A stretch of 64,000 nt of DNA from Cylindrotheca closterium (GCA_933822405.4 CAKOGP040002336.1:86342-150341), one strand, 5' to 3'. Shown: positions 10,112 to 20,661, counted from the first letter of the stretch. Numbers and translations are program-made. Notes: generated by a model not told the origin, from the sequence alone.

Positions 10112-12457
10112 CTAGTTTTTCTTGGGCAATTTGGACGATGTAGGACTAACAACAGCCGTCTTTCTTTTCTTGGATGACATATCACTATCTTCTCCACCTT
10201 CAGCATGTTCTTGTTCCCCTTTTTTGGCCTTCTTGCTTTTGCAGCGATAGCAACCATCTTTTCGAATGTCATTAAATACAAATTTGGGGTTTTCGGTAGC
10301 AAATACAGCGGCATCATTGTAATAGCACTTTTCGACACATTCGATGACTTTTGAAACTCTGTGGTAAAACGACACCAAACAAACTGGTGCTTTTGGGCCA
10401 TCCTCCCTTCCTGTCTCTTTCTTTTTGCGTTTGAATTCTTCTTTCTTGTGTTTGAATTCATCGGTAAACTCCAAAAATAATTTTACCCGGCGTAATGAGC
10501 CAGCTTCTGTTTTTGGACAAGTGTTACATACTGCAGCAAAATCTTGGGACATCCGCCAGTGGTCAGAATTGTTGGTGTCTTCTTGATTCAGTGGTGTTTG
10601 GTGAGCATCTTTAGGCCCTGGGTTGGTACCAGACGGCGATGTTAGGCGGTTGGCAGAAAGAAGAAGAAGGTTCTCGATCCATCCCTTCACACCTGGAAAG
10701 ACATCTGTAGGCAGAAGCTTTTCCAACTTTGAAATCATGGCTCCACTGTCAACATCGTCATCGTGGTCTGCTGGGTGGTAGACGGTCAATAGTTGTTTGC
10801 AAAGAGACACAAGGTGACGTTCCAGATCACAGTTGTCAGGCACATTCATACTTTCATAAACAAAGAAAGTGGAAACTTGACGCAGGGTCTTGTGGTTGTG
10901 TCTTCGAGATGTGCCACTAGGGTCTGCCGCAGCCTTAACGGAATCTGGAAAATTGATGCGGGAAGGAAGGTAAGTGCCAACCTTGTTTGTCGGACAATTA
11001 TACATTCTTTCATTGACATGGAACAACGCTGGGGAGTCCTGGAGGTACGTTGAGGAAGATTGGGAACTTTTGTGTCTTGCGTCGTTACTCAGGGATGCTA
11101 ATTGCTCAACTGGGAGAATATCGGCTGCTTCAAAGTGGCTTTGGAAGGATGTGGGGTGTGTATGTATTGCCCACCATGCAAGTAGATATGCTGTCTTCCT
11201 CAATGCATGGGTGCCTGCACACATTTCTGTTCCATCCTCTTGCAGTAAGTCGAGCTGAAGGACGTCTGTAAATAGGATCTCCATGTCGCTGAGGAAATGA
11301 TAGTAGCTATAGGGTTCAGTTGCATCTTCCCAGTTGATCTGTTCAAGTTTTGGGAAGAGATATCCACTCTTCCTGCCAGAGATGGCAAGGTATAGCAGCA
11401 GTGGCCGGACTGGAGACAATTCCGGGTACTCATCATCGTCCCACAGTAGGAAGTGGTTATAACGAGGGTCGGTTTTGCCTTTGATCTTGAGCATGAGGGC
11501 CACAACTTTCTTCTTTTTGATGAGAAAGTGCTTGACAACAAAAGAATCCACATGGAGTGAAAGCACTTCGTCAATGCGCAGGAAGAGTTTGGATGCAAGG
11601 ATCATTGCAGACCAAAGCATAAGCTGCTCAAGAGACCCAGACGAGAGGAGGGAAGTCCTGATATTCCTGAGTTGGAATGGAAGGAAGGCCACAGTTTGCC
11701 GATGTTTGTAGTTGTTCTCGCAGTACTCCCGTAACACGTTAAGGGCATTCTTAAAAAGAACACTTTCGGAAGGATTGCCCCGCCTCCAATAGTGAGGATT
11801 ACCTCCATGATCACTGCAGCCATGGCCTTTTTTTGAATCTTCTACATCTATTTCACGGCATTGTTTGCATTGTTCCTGATACTTGTCGCGGGTTGTCTCA
11901 TAACACCTGTGAAGTGTCCAGAGCGCACTGTTCAAGTTGCCAACGGTGGATTCTGCAGTCCAGGTGCCAACAGCTTTGAGCTCTGTCTTGTTGGGGCCAT
12001 ACACAAAAGCAGTTGTTGAATCTGGATTGATAACACTTGTACCTGGAGGCAGTACACGGTATCTCATGTAGAGGATGCAAGTTTTGAGCGACACTGGTGG
12101 AGGTTTTGCAGGGCAATGTGACTGGCGGAGAATGATTCCAGACGTGTAGTCGCCAATAAGAATGCAAAAATCAAGCATTCCTTTCCAGACTGACCTGTAG
12201 CGGTCAAGTGTTGTGTCACCACATTTAACAGACCCCTGACCCGAGTCTCTACCTCCTAAAATGGGAAGAGGGTCAGGTGAGGTGTGGCGTTCCTTGCAAA
12301 AAGCTTCTAGCCGAGAGGCAATTTGGGCAAGGCCCGCAATGCGTTCTTCTTCACTGATAATTTTGGCTCGTTTTGTAGTTGAGCTTCGGGATTTGGACTT
12401 CTTCCTTGTTAGAATAGAACCTAGTCCTTTTGGTGCCCTTGGTTTCTTTGGTGCCAT
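10112..12457 (-). CDS. Tyrosine recombinase-like protein (Crypton/YR type candidate)
   Basis: 781 residues, ATG at 12457. The N-terminus is strongly basic (nuclear-localisation-like). Residues 80-250 look like a helical core-binding domain interrupted by a Cys/His cluster (C197-x2-C200 ... C214-x2-H217), perhaps a zinc knuckle. The catalytic-type half follows: Arg294 in L-F-L-R-I-D-E-V-L-S-L, a strand with Lys in L-K-I-K-G-K-T-D (324-330), the H417-A-L-R420 box, Arg461-His462, and Tyr471 in S-S-S-T-Y-L-Q-D. This order (R ... K ... HxxR ... H ... Y) is that of tyrosine recombinases. The C-terminus is Lys-rich with a Cys pair. Fold assignment is by motif only; the HxxR-to-Tyr spacing is longer than usual. 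It probably mobilises the element that also carries the Ulp1-like gene. Confidence 0.6.
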   Translation of the reverse strand: MAPKKPRAPKGLGSILTRKKSKSRSSTTKRAKIISEEERIAGLAQIASRLEAFCKERHTSPDPLPILGGRDSGQGSVKCGDTTLDRYRSVWKGMLDFCILIGDYTSGIILRQSHCPAKPPPVSLKTCILYMRYRVLPPGTSVINPDSTTAFVYGPNKTELKAVGTWTAESTVGNLNSALWTLHRCYETTRDKYQEQCKQCREIDVEDSKKGHGCSDHGGNPHYWRRGNPSESVLFKNALNVLREYCENNYKHRQTVAFLPFQLRNIRTSLLSSGSLEQLMLWSAMILASKLFLRIDEVLSLHVDSFVVKHFLIKKKKVVALMLKIKGKTDPRYNHFLLWDDDEYPELSPVRPLLLYLAISGRKSGYLFPKLEQINWEDATEPYSYYHFLSDMEILFTDVLQLDLLQEDGTEMCAGTHALRKTAYLLAWWAIHTHPTSFQSHFEAADILPVEQLASLSNDARHKSSQSSSTYLQDSPALFHVNERMYNCPTNKVGTYLPSRINFPDSVKAAADPSGTSRRHNHKTLRQVSTFFVYESMNVPDNCDLERHLVSLCKQLLTVYHPADHDDDVDSGAMISKLEKLLPTDVFPGVKGWIENLLLLSANRLTSPSGTNPGPKDAHQTPLNQEDTNNSDHWRMSQDFAAVCNTCPKTEAGSLRRVKLFLEFTDEFKHKKEEFKRKKKETGREDGPKAPVCLVSFYHRVSKVIECVEKCYYNDAAVFATENPKFVFNDIRKDGCYRCKSKKAKKGEQEHAEGGEDSDMSSKKRKTAVVSPTSSKLPKKN

Positions 12458-12465
12458 CTCTCACG

Positions 12466-12481
12466 TGTGATGTTTGTCCCA
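12466..12481 (+). promoter_or_regulatory. 16-bp motif beside the recombinase-like start
   Basis: TGTGATGTTTGTCCCA starts nine bases outside the recombinase ATG (12457). It is a direct repeat, with one mismatch, of the motif at 6129, so the pair brackets both genes in the same orientation. Confidence 0.4.
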
Positions 12482-13078
12482 AGTGCTTGTGGACCTTCGT
12501 GTGAGTGGTATCCTATATTTCTGGAGGGAAGAAAAAAACAATGACGATGTTTCTCGAGGGGAAAGCAAAACAGTGACGGGAAAAAGGGATGGGGGTGATC
12601 TTTTTTCTGTGAAATTTCACGAGGGCTCGGTGAAAATTACACGGAGGGGCCCCCCTGGGATTCTACGCAGATGCCTGGTACTTGACGAAAATGTTTTTGT
12701 TTATATACCAAAAGATGAATCGATGGGTTCTCTGCCTGTTTCGAACCATCCGACTGACCTATAGGGGCACGGTCCGCGGTCAGAATTGTAAAAGTAACCC
12801 GGCTTTCCTATTATGACCCATGAGGCAAGAAACCGTTCCTATCGGTTTTAGGAGGCACCCCACAGATCCTTTAGTGTTATTGCGAACTCTTTGTCAGGAA
12901 CGCAATACATACATACATCCATACATCCATATATTCTATTGCAATACGCACATTGGTGACTTGTCAATCTCAGCCTTCCAAGAGTCACGTTGCCAAAGAC
13001 TTGTTTTAATCAAATATTTCAGGACTTTCAGAAGCACAATCCTCTATTAAGATCACCTTCTTGAAAGCATAACATATC
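12482..13078. other. Intergenic, no gene seen
   Basis: Spacer between the recombinase-like gene and the LRR gene. It contains a short ATACATACATCCATACATCCATA run (about 12906-12930). No convincing coding frame. Confidence 0.5.
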
Positions 13079-15374
13079 ATGTCCAGCGGACAGCAAAACG
13101 ATGAGTTGGAGCGGATCCAAGATCGTCTGAACCGAGCTAAAAGCAACCGAACAGATCAGGCTTCCTCCATACCTTCAGCAGCTGCTGACTCTTCCGTCAC
13201 TTCTCGCATTCGTCCCTCTGCTGGCAGTACGGTCAGTGGAGGAGCGTCCACAACTTCAGGAGCATCTTCTGCCGCTCCTGGTACCTGGGAAAGCATCAGC
13301 ATTACCAGTCCCGGTGGACGGAGCAAGAAGAAAATGACTTCTCCTCTCGCTGGCATCCGCAAGACCTTTGGCAAGGCCGCTTCGTCCAGACGTATTGTGG
13401 CGCAAGATCAGAGTATTAATTTAAGAGGAAACCCGGAAACATTCTCCCCCACCGATTCTGGCAGAGCAGGCAGCATGTCCATGTTCAGCAGAGATTCGAG
13501 CAGTCGCAACATTGGCCAACCTCCCTTTGCGGACGAGTACAACGATGCGGCTCCCAACGCCGAATCCGAAGAATACCTCGAGTCTGACAAGTCCCGCAAT
13601 CGTCTCAGCCCTGTCATGGCGCAGATTGTCGGATTCTGTGTCGACTGTTACACATCCATGGCCTATCATGCCGATCGTCTCTATTTGAATTGCGCCCGAG
13701 GTGGCGCTGGCAACAAGATGACGGCCAACATTGTCATGATTATCATTGCCGTGGCCGCTGCCATTGGGGTAGTGGTTCACTTTTCCAAAGCCGGTTCGTC
13801 GTCAGATGGTGGATCGGCCTTGCCCATTACCTTGTCGGGACGGGCGGGAGAAGTCCAAAGACTCATTGCCGAGGCTGGTGTCACACCCATGGAAGTCTTG
13901 GGGGACAAGACTAGCATCCAATACGCGGCGCTCCAGTGGGTGGCCAACAAGGATCCTGCCAAGCTCAAGACCTACGATTCCGCTCTCATGGAGAGATACA
14001 TTTTGGCCGTCTTTTATTATGCCTCCAATCCCGACGAATGGACCAACAACGATGGATGGATGACGGCTACGGGATACTGCGCTTGGTACGGAGTCGAGTG
14101 TGTCCCACGGGACGATGCCACTCAAGAATCCGGCATTAGTCGGACCTACGATGACAATGATGCCATCACTGGTATTACTCTTACTAATAATAACTTGAAA
14201 GGTACCCTTCCACCAGAGTTTGGAAAGTTGTCCAATACTTTGAGCTTGGACTTCGGAAACAACATTCTCTCGGGAGAAATTCCGGAGATGCACGAGAATC
14301 TCAAGTATCTCTTGGTCCCCAACAATGAGTTTGTAGGATCCTTCCCAGAGCATTTCAAGGGGTTGGCCAACCTGCATGGACTCGATTTGTCCTACAACGC
14401 CATGCATGGATACGTGACGGAAAGAATCAATGAATTGACCAATCTTCGTACCTTGGACATGTCCAACAACCACTTTGGTGGATCCTTCCCGGAGATCCAT
14501 CATCTCACAAAGATTACCAAGCTCCATTTGCAAAACAATATATTCCATGGAACCATTCCCAGTGGAAAGCTCCGAGACTACGAACGATTGGAAATCTTGC
14601 GGTTGGACAACAATACCTTTTCCGGGCCCTTCCCCAAGCAGTCCATTGAACGATTGACTCGAATCGAGTACATTGACTTGTCTCAAAACGATTTGACCGG
14701 ATCCATTCCCGATATTTTTCAATCCATCCGTCGTTTGACCACGGTGCACTTGAACAACAACCGATTCCGAGCGCATATTCCGGATTCTCTCATGCACTTG
14801 AGTGGATTGAGTAAGTAATACTACGTACTTTGGACAACTGGGATGTGGTACTTACTATGCATTGCAATAACAATCTCACTAACGTTTTGTCTTTCCATCG
14901 CATCTCATTGCTACAGAATCCCTTCGTTTGGACCACAATGTTCTAACCGGCAAGATCCCCGAAACGGTTGCCCTCTTGGCCGATGTCCAATATTTCGACT
15001 TGCACGACAACCTATTGACTGGCGAAATTCCCACCTACATTGGCTTTCCCCATGATTTCACCTACATTTCGTTGAAAAACAACAAGTTGACCGGAAGCAT
15101 CCCTACCGAAATGGGCGATCTCTTTCGATTGGCTCATTTGGAACTGGAAGGGAACAGACTGAATGGGGACATTCCAACCCAACTGGCGTCCTTGACGGCA
15201 CTCACCAAGCTGTCGATTCACGAAAACCAATTTGCTGGCATTACCATGCCCATTGAGCTCTGTGACAAGATTCGACGAGCGGAAATGAAAGAGCTATCTG
15301 CGGACTGTACTGATTCCGACAAAGTGACTTGCGACTGTTGCAGTCAGTGCTATCCACTTGCGGGAACAAATTAA
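13079..15374 (+). CDS. Single-pass transmembrane LRR protein (plant-type LRRs)
   Basis: Exons 13079-14810 and 14917-15374 join in phase 1 to give 729 residues. The N-terminal 215 residues are Ser/Thr-rich and disordered. One membrane segment lies at about 217-238 (I-V-M-I-I-I-A-V-A-A-A). An LRR N-cap-like stretch follows (D-E-W-T-N-N-D-G-W ... C-A-W-Y-G-V-E-C), then about twelve leucine-rich repeats of the L-x-G-x-I-P plant/RLP type, and a Cys-rich C-cap (C-D-C-C-S-Q-C). The splice falls inside an LRR and restores L-S-G-L-K-S-L-R-L-D-H-N. There is no kinase domain. The likely topology is N-terminus in, LRRs outside, a receptor-like arrangement. The ligand is unknown. I am confident in the domain call, less so in the topology. 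Confidence 0.85.
14811..14916 (+). other. Intron of the LRR gene
   Basis: GTAAGT donor and CTACAG acceptor, 106 bp, phase 1. Removal joins two halves of one leucine-rich repeat. Confidence 0.85.
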
Positions 15375-15706
15375 AAGGAGAAAGGGAAGAGATTATCTAC
15401 ATCTAAATAGATAATAGTTAAAAGAGTGAGACTAGTAATATATATGTGTACTGAAAAATGAAATCCTACTTGGTGCATTTAGGTAGGTATATACCATATT
15501 ATGGATTGTAGGTATCTTTGCTAGTAGTGATATTGGTATGTATTATATATATAAGATGTATTAATATTGACAATATTAAAAAATACCAGACTTGGTTGTA
15601 ACGAAACATCAAGGAGACAAACAGAAATGACATATACGAGTATAGATATAACCCATCCCATCCCATGCCAGCACACCCACGCCGACACAAAAACTTCTTC
15701 TTATGA
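15375..15706. other. Intergenic between convergent genes
   Basis: AT-rich 3' spacer with TATATATA runs between the LRR gene and the first CRAL-TRIO gene. No gene seen. Confidence 0.5.
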
Positions 15707-16630
15707 TCATACGATAAGTTCTTTTCGCTTTTGGGCATCTTGAAAGGACTTGAGGTCCACATAGTCCTCGATGATTTCATCGGCTATTCGGTAGCCGTGG
15801 GCGATTTCAGTGGGTAGATAGGCTTGGTAGTCTTCCATGAGGTGATCACCAAGTTCGTCCGAGCTGATAATGTGGACATTTCGTCGGAATTGAGAGGGCA
15901 TGGAAGATCGCATCTTCTTCCAAACATCCTGTTTGAACCAACTTGGTGCGTTTACCAGCAATACTTTGGTAACCTTGGTGGGGACCAAAGTGCCCTGAAG
16001 AGCCAAGAGAAATTGATGCCACTCGTTTTGATCAAAGTTTTCCTTCTTGAATCCTTCCAGGTTTGTGACAAGAGCAATACCATCTCGGCATTGTTGTTCC
16101 GTTTGGCTAAAGTCATTCATGATATAGCACAAACTCTCGAGAACCTTGGTCATATCATCATCCTTGTTGCATCTGCTGGGGTTGCTGTAGATGACTTGGG
16201 ACTGGTGTTTCTTGGTGGTTAGTCCAGGAAGGGGAAAGAGGAGCTTGGTGACGAATTGGCCTTTCATATCGGAGCGCATTTCCAGGTCCATAAAGGCATT
16301 CTCTCGGTTTTCATCCAATGCATCTTTCGCCTTTTCTACGTCAAAATTGTGAAAGCAGGCAAAGCGGAAAAGGCGATGTTCTGACATTTCAATTCCATCC
16401 TTAGCACAGTATGATCGGAGCTCATCCAAGCAACTGTTTTCACAGGGATTCAGGAGCTCTGAGGAGCCGTCTTGGTAGTTTTCCATAGATGATGAGTCAT
16501 CAGTGGAGGAACTGAAATCATCAGAACCTGAGAGTCGTTTTGGTACATCTGAAAGACGGTACTTTTTCATCAGCTTGTTGAAAGACTTCGTGAGCGGGCA
16601 ATCGTGGTCTCTGTTGACGGTGAAGAGCAT
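15707..16630 (-). CDS. CRAL-TRIO (Sec14-like) lipid-binding protein, copy 1
   Basis: 307 residues, intronless, starting M-L-F-T-V-N-R. It shows the Sec14 layout: an N-terminal CRAL-TRIO-N-like helix region (L-F-R-F-A-C-F-H-N-F-D-V-E-K-A), then a lipid-binding core with G-I-A-L-V-T-N-L-E-G-F, the strand K-V-L-L-V-N-A-P-S-W-F, and R-N-V-H-I-I-S-S-D-E-L before C-terminal helices. Such proteins bind or exchange phospholipids or other hydrophobic ligands in the cytosol. It is the first of three same-strand paralogues here and the most diverged of them. The N-terminal 60 residues are acidic and Ser-rich. The ligand cannot be told from the sequence. Confidence 0.8.
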   Translation of the reverse strand: MLFTVNRDHDCPLTKSFNKLMKKYRLSDVPKRLSGSDDFSSSTDDSSSMENYQDGSSELLNPCENSCLDELRSYCAKDGIEMSEHRLFRFACFHNFDVEKAKDALDENRENAFMDLEMRSDMKGQFVTKLLFPLPGLTTKKHQSQVIYSNPSRCNKDDDMTKVLESLCYIMNDFSQTEQQCRDGIALVTNLEGFKKENFDQNEWHQFLLALQGTLVPTKVTKVLLVNAPSWFKQDVWKKMRSSMPSQFRRNVHIISSDELGDHLMEDYQAYLPTEIAHGYRIADEIIEDYVDLKSFQDAQKRKELIV

Positions 16631-17665
16631 GGTTGTGGTGGTTTGCAGGTTTGAAATGAGAGTTGAGGGTTCGTCTGTGGGCTTAGGGTCGTGTCAGATC
16701 GATTTTATGATGGATGATGAGATAGGCCAAAAGTGAAGGGTAGATATTCTCCGAAGTCGAAAATGTTCTCAAGCCGAAAGGATTTTAAGCCCGCAAGAGT
16801 GAGTCTAATTTCGAAACGTGGATTTAAAGTATTTAACACATTTGTGGTCGTGTCGATTCCAATCAACTGGTAGGAAACCCCCGAATTCGCCACCATTTAA
16901 CAAAAGACTTAAAGTTCGTCTTTGACACGAAGTGTCGAATAGTCTTTCAGACATATTCTGTGTTCTTTTCAATGACCTCATGCCATGAAAGAACCTCGAT
17001 GATGAATTTTGAAGCAATACTTTTTCTCTCATTGAGCCCAATCGTGGCACAATAGCATTTTTTATGATGCCAAATTCCAAGAATCGGCATGTTTCCCACG
17101 AAGTCGTTCGAACTCACTTGGGTTCAACAGTCGAAGTTGTCAAATTCCACACGAATGAATCAATGAATGAATGAATGAATCAATCAATAGTGAAACTTGA
17201 TGCCATGGTAAAAAACAATATTGCTGTTGTGGTGGTCTTTGCAAAGAGCCAGACATTTGAAGCAGCAACTGTAATAAATTGAACTGACCCTCTGGCAGTC
17301 CATCAGGAAGTGCCGGTTGCATCAAGAATATAGGTTGCACGACTGAACATGAATGTTAGCTAGTGTCGTCGTGGTGGTGCTAGTAGCATCAAGAAGAAGT
17401 AGCAATAGGCTACTACCCTGGTAGGCAATGTACTATGCTACAGATGTATGCTATCTTGAGTTCAAGGATTAGAGTCGCTATGATGGTGATTCAGTGATAT
17501 TATTATAGAAAAATTCTTATGTTACTGTGTCCTCGTCCCCGCCCTGTGGACAAAGTTAAGCCTGAAAAAGTGCTGGTGGTGGCTGGCTGGTAATTGTTGC
17601 AGGATGGCGTAGGTGGTGTGACAAAAAACGGTCACATCATCAATGTTGCCGCGGCTGGTCTATCT
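16631..17665. other. Intergenic between CRAL-TRIO copies 1 and 2
   Basis: About 1 kb without a credible gene. It includes a GAATGAATGAAT/CAATCAAT run at about 17152-17190. It should contain the promoter of copy 1 (right of 16630) and the 3' end of copy 2. Confidence 0.5.
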
Positions 17666-18607
17666 TCATGAGATTTCAGCTCTCTTTTGTCTGTCTTCAT
17701 AAGACTTCAAGTCAATGTAATCCTCAATAATTTCCGAAACGCTGCGATAACCTTGAGCGACTTCGTGCGGAAGGTAGGCTTGGTAGTCTTCCATCAGATA
17801 GTCGCCCAGTTTGTCGTTGGATGAGATAATGTGAACGTTTCTTCTCAGATGAAACGGCAAGGAGCTTCGCATCTTCTTCCAGATATCCTGCTTGAACCAA
17901 CTTGGTGGATTCACCATCAAAATGCTGGTAACCTTGGTGGGAACCAAAGTGCCCTGAAGGGCCAGCATGAATTGGCGCCACTCCAATTCATCAAAGTGCT
18001 CATGCGTGAAACCTTCCAAGTTTGAGACAATGGCAACGCCATCTCTGCATTGCTGTTCCGTTTGGCTAAAGTCATTCATGACATAGCACAAACTTTCGAG
18101 AACCTTGGTCATGTTGTCATCTTCAGGGTTGCCCCTGCTGGGCCGGCCGTAAATGACTTGTGAGTTGTTCTTCTTGGTTCGTAGACCAGTCAGAGGAAAT
18201 AGCATCTTGTTAACGAACTGGCCTTTGAGTTCTCCATGCATCTCGAGATCCAAAAAGGCATTGTCTCTATTCTCGTCCACAGCATCCTTGGCCTTTTCAA
18301 GGTCAAAATTGTGAAAGTTGGCAAAGCGGAAGAGACGTTGTTCTGACATTTGAATTCCCTCTATTTGAGCAACATATTGTCGAAGTCCTACCATGCAGTC
18401 CTCTTCACACACGTTTAGGAGCTGTGAGGATCCTGCAGTAAAGTCTCCGGTAGAAGAAAAGTCTTCTGTGGCGACACTGTAATCATCATCGGTGCCATTG
18501 GATAATCTCTTGACTTGTTGGTGATCAACAACCTTGTATTTATTCATGAGCTTGTTGAAGGACCTCTTGAAAGGACAGTCATTACTTCTATTGATGGTGA
18601 ACAACAT
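17666..18607 (-). CDS. CRAL-TRIO (Sec14-like) lipid-binding protein, copy 2
   Basis: 313 residues, ATG at 18607 (M-L-F-T-I-N-R). Same domain layout as copy 1: R-F-A-N-F-H-N-F-D-L-E-K-A, then G-V-A-I-V-S-N-L-E-G-F, I-L-M-V-N-P-P-S-W-F and R-N-V-H-I-I-S-S. It is much closer to copy 3 than to copy 1. A small in-frame difference (extra residues in Y-V-A-Q-I-E-G-I, and one extra Asp in the D-D-Y stretch) separates it from copy 3. Tandem duplication is the obvious origin. Confidence 0.85.
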   Translation of the reverse strand: MLFTINRSNDCPFKRSFNKLMNKYKVVDHQQVKRLSNGTDDDYSVATEDFSSTGDFTAGSSQLLNVCEEDCMVGLRQYVAQIEGIQMSEQRLFRFANFHNFDLEKAKDAVDENRDNAFLDLEMHGELKGQFVNKMLFPLTGLRTKKNNSQVIYGRPSRGNPEDDNMTKVLESLCYVMNDFSQTEQQCRDGVAIVSNLEGFTHEHFDELEWRQFMLALQGTLVPTKVTSILMVNPPSWFKQDIWKKMRSSLPFHLRRNVHIISSNDKLGDYLMEDYQAYLPHEVAQGYRSVSEIIEDYIDLKSYEDRQKRAEIS

Positions 18608-18845
18608 GATGTGGCGATTTGTTTTGAATTTGATTTGGCTGTTGTGGTTGATTGTGCGGGCTGCGAGATGTTGGATCTGTGAGCTTTTTCGTGGCTATTA
18701 TTGAATTACGAAAAAAAAGGACATATTGTGATTGAGATTTTTTGGAACAAACACGAATTCGAAAGATCCTCGGCCGTAGAACTTGTACTAATACTGCGCT
18801 GGTCTGCTCAAGCTGTTTTCAGTACCTACGACAAAATAATGGGGG

Positions 18846-19030
18846 AAGTAGTGAGATGTAAACTTCCAACCCCAAAGATACATTCATGTATTTACAGGAG
18901 GCCGATCTTCTTGCCACGGGGAGAGTCAATATTGTGTAAGAATGTATGTAAACTTCCAACCCCTAAGATAGATTCATGTACCGGTATTTAGCGGAGGCCC
19001 ATCTTGCCACGGGGATTCAATATTGTACTG
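18846..19030 (+). repeat. Two tandem copies of an about 85-bp dispersed repeat
   Basis: Copies at about 18850-18935 and 18944-19028 share GTAAACTTCCAACCCC, an AAGATA-ATTCATGTA block, GGAGGCC-ATCTT and CTTGCCACGGGGA. A third copy in the same orientation lies at 63906-63985. No coding potential; family unknown. Confidence 0.8.
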
Positions 19031-19290
19031 TATATGTACGTAGTAGCTTGCATCTCAACATTTTGTACAGTTTTGAGGGAGGGAGGGCGAGTTGCATTCG
19101 AGTGTGTTTCTAATCGTGGAACAAGAACATGGCTCAAGATAATTTATTTTGAAACTGTAATGATGATTATAGATTCTTTTAAACAAGAAAAAGTAGTATG
19201 TCACTGCATTCTCGTCCCTTGTGGCTGAACGCAGTGCCATTTGAAAGTGGTGGTGGTAGCGATAGTAGGAGGGTGATGTGGTAAACACGG

Positions 19291-20235
19291 TCATACCATC
19301 AATGTTGCTGCAGCTCTCTTTTGGCCATCTTCATACGATTTCAGATCGATGTAATCCTCAATAATTTCCGAGCCACTGCGGTAACCATGAGCGACTTCGT
19401 GTGGAAGGTAGGCTCGGTAATCTTCCATTAGATAATCGCCCAGTTTATCAGTGGAGTAGATAATGTGGACATTTCTTCGCATCTGAAAGGGCATGGAGCT
19501 TCGCATCTTCTTCCAGATATCCTGCTTGAACCAACTTGGTGGATTCACCATCAAGATGCTGGTAACCTTGGTGGGAACCAAAGTGCCCTGAAGGGCCAGC
19601 ATGAATTGGCGCCACTCCAATTCATCAAAGTGCTCATGCGTGAAACCTTGTAGGTTTGCGACAATAGCAACACCATCCCGGCATTGCTGTTCCGTTTGGC
19701 TAAAGTCATTCATAACATAGCACAAGCTTTGTAGGACTGTGGTCATATTATCATCTTCGGGATTGTTTTGGCTTGGCTGAGCGTAAATGACTTGTGAGTT
19801 GTGCTTCTTGGTTCGTAGGCCAGTCAGAGGAAAGAGCATCTTGTTGATGAATTGTCCTCTCAGTTCACCATGCATCTCGAGATCCAAAAAGGCATTGTCT
19901 CTATTCTCATCCACAGCATCCTTGGCCTTTTCAAGGTCAAAATTGTGAAAGTTGGCAAAGCGGAAGAGACGTTGTTCTGACATTTGAATTCCCTCTTTGG
20001 CAACATATTGTCGAAGTCCTACCATGCAGTCCTCTTCGCACACGTTTAGGAGCTGTGAGGATCCTGTAGTAAAGTCTCCTGTGGAAGAAGATTCTTCTGT
20101 TGCGACACTGTAATCATCGGTGCCATTGGATAATCTCTTGACTTGTCGTTGATCAATAAGCTTGTATTTATTCATGAGCTTGTTGAAGGACCTCTTGAAA
20201 GGACAGTCATTACTTCTATTGATGGTGAACAACAT
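19291..20235 (-). CDS. CRAL-TRIO (Sec14-like) lipid-binding protein, copy 3
   Basis: 314 residues from the ATG at 20235, chosen because both other paralogues start with the same M-L-F-T motif; the frame is open further upstream but begins with a non-ATG codon. The core motifs R-F-A-N-F-H-N-F-D-L-E-K-A, G-V-A-I-V-A-N-L-Q-G-F, I-L-M-V-N-P-P-S-W-F and R-N-V-H-I-I-Y-S are present. It is nearly identical in long blocks to copy 2, while the 5' flanks keep similarity only near the gene. The predicted role is lipid transfer or sensing, as for the other copies. Confidence 0.85.
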   Translation of the reverse strand: MLFTINRSNDCPFKRSFNKLMNKYKLIDQRQVKRLSNGTDDYSVATEESSSTGDFTTGSSQLLNVCEEDCMVGLRQYVAKEGIQMSEQRLFRFANFHNFDLEKAKDAVDENRDNAFLDLEMHGELRGQFINKMLFPLTGLRTKKHNSQVIYAQPSQNNPEDDNMTTVLQSLCYVMNDFSQTEQQCRDGVAIVANLQGFTHEHFDELEWRQFMLALQGTLVPTKVTSILMVNPPSWFKQDIWKKMRSSMPFQMRRNVHIIYSTDKLGDYLMEDYRAYLPHEVAHGYRSGSEIIEDYIDLKSYEDGQKRAAATLMV

Positions 20236-20661
20236 ATTGTGTTGATTTGGTTCTGATTTGGGTGTTGTGGTTTTCGGTTGTTGGATTTGTGAGCCAAAGT
20301 CTGCGGGTTTCACTTGGGAAAAGGACGATTGAGATTGGAACAAACACGAATTCGCGAGATCCTCCGCCGTAGAAGTTGTACTGAAAACCTGCAGGTTTGC
20401 TCAAGCATTATTCAAAAAATTTAGATCCATGATACTGCAGTCCAGCATAGAAGTCGAGTGTGTCGTTTTGACCAACGCGACTACAGTACCTCCAGCCTGC
20501 AGTTCAGATATAGGTATTCTGTGAACAAGGAGTCGCATGTGCGTGTTGTACAACAACCTGCGTACCCGGTTTCTATATTCTCACATCACTCATATACCTC
20601 AGTCAGCGATTGAGTCTGTAAAGATTCTATTGGACTTTCAGCAGCAAAATAGCACCTGATC

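Noticed and set aside
12474..12764. 96-codon plus-strand frame beside the recombinase-like gene
   Set aside because: No domain, no paralogue, and it starts in the putative flanking motif; treated as chance.
13802..14797. 331-codon minus-strand frame across the LRR gene
   Set aside because: Antisense to clear leucine-rich repeats; no independent features.
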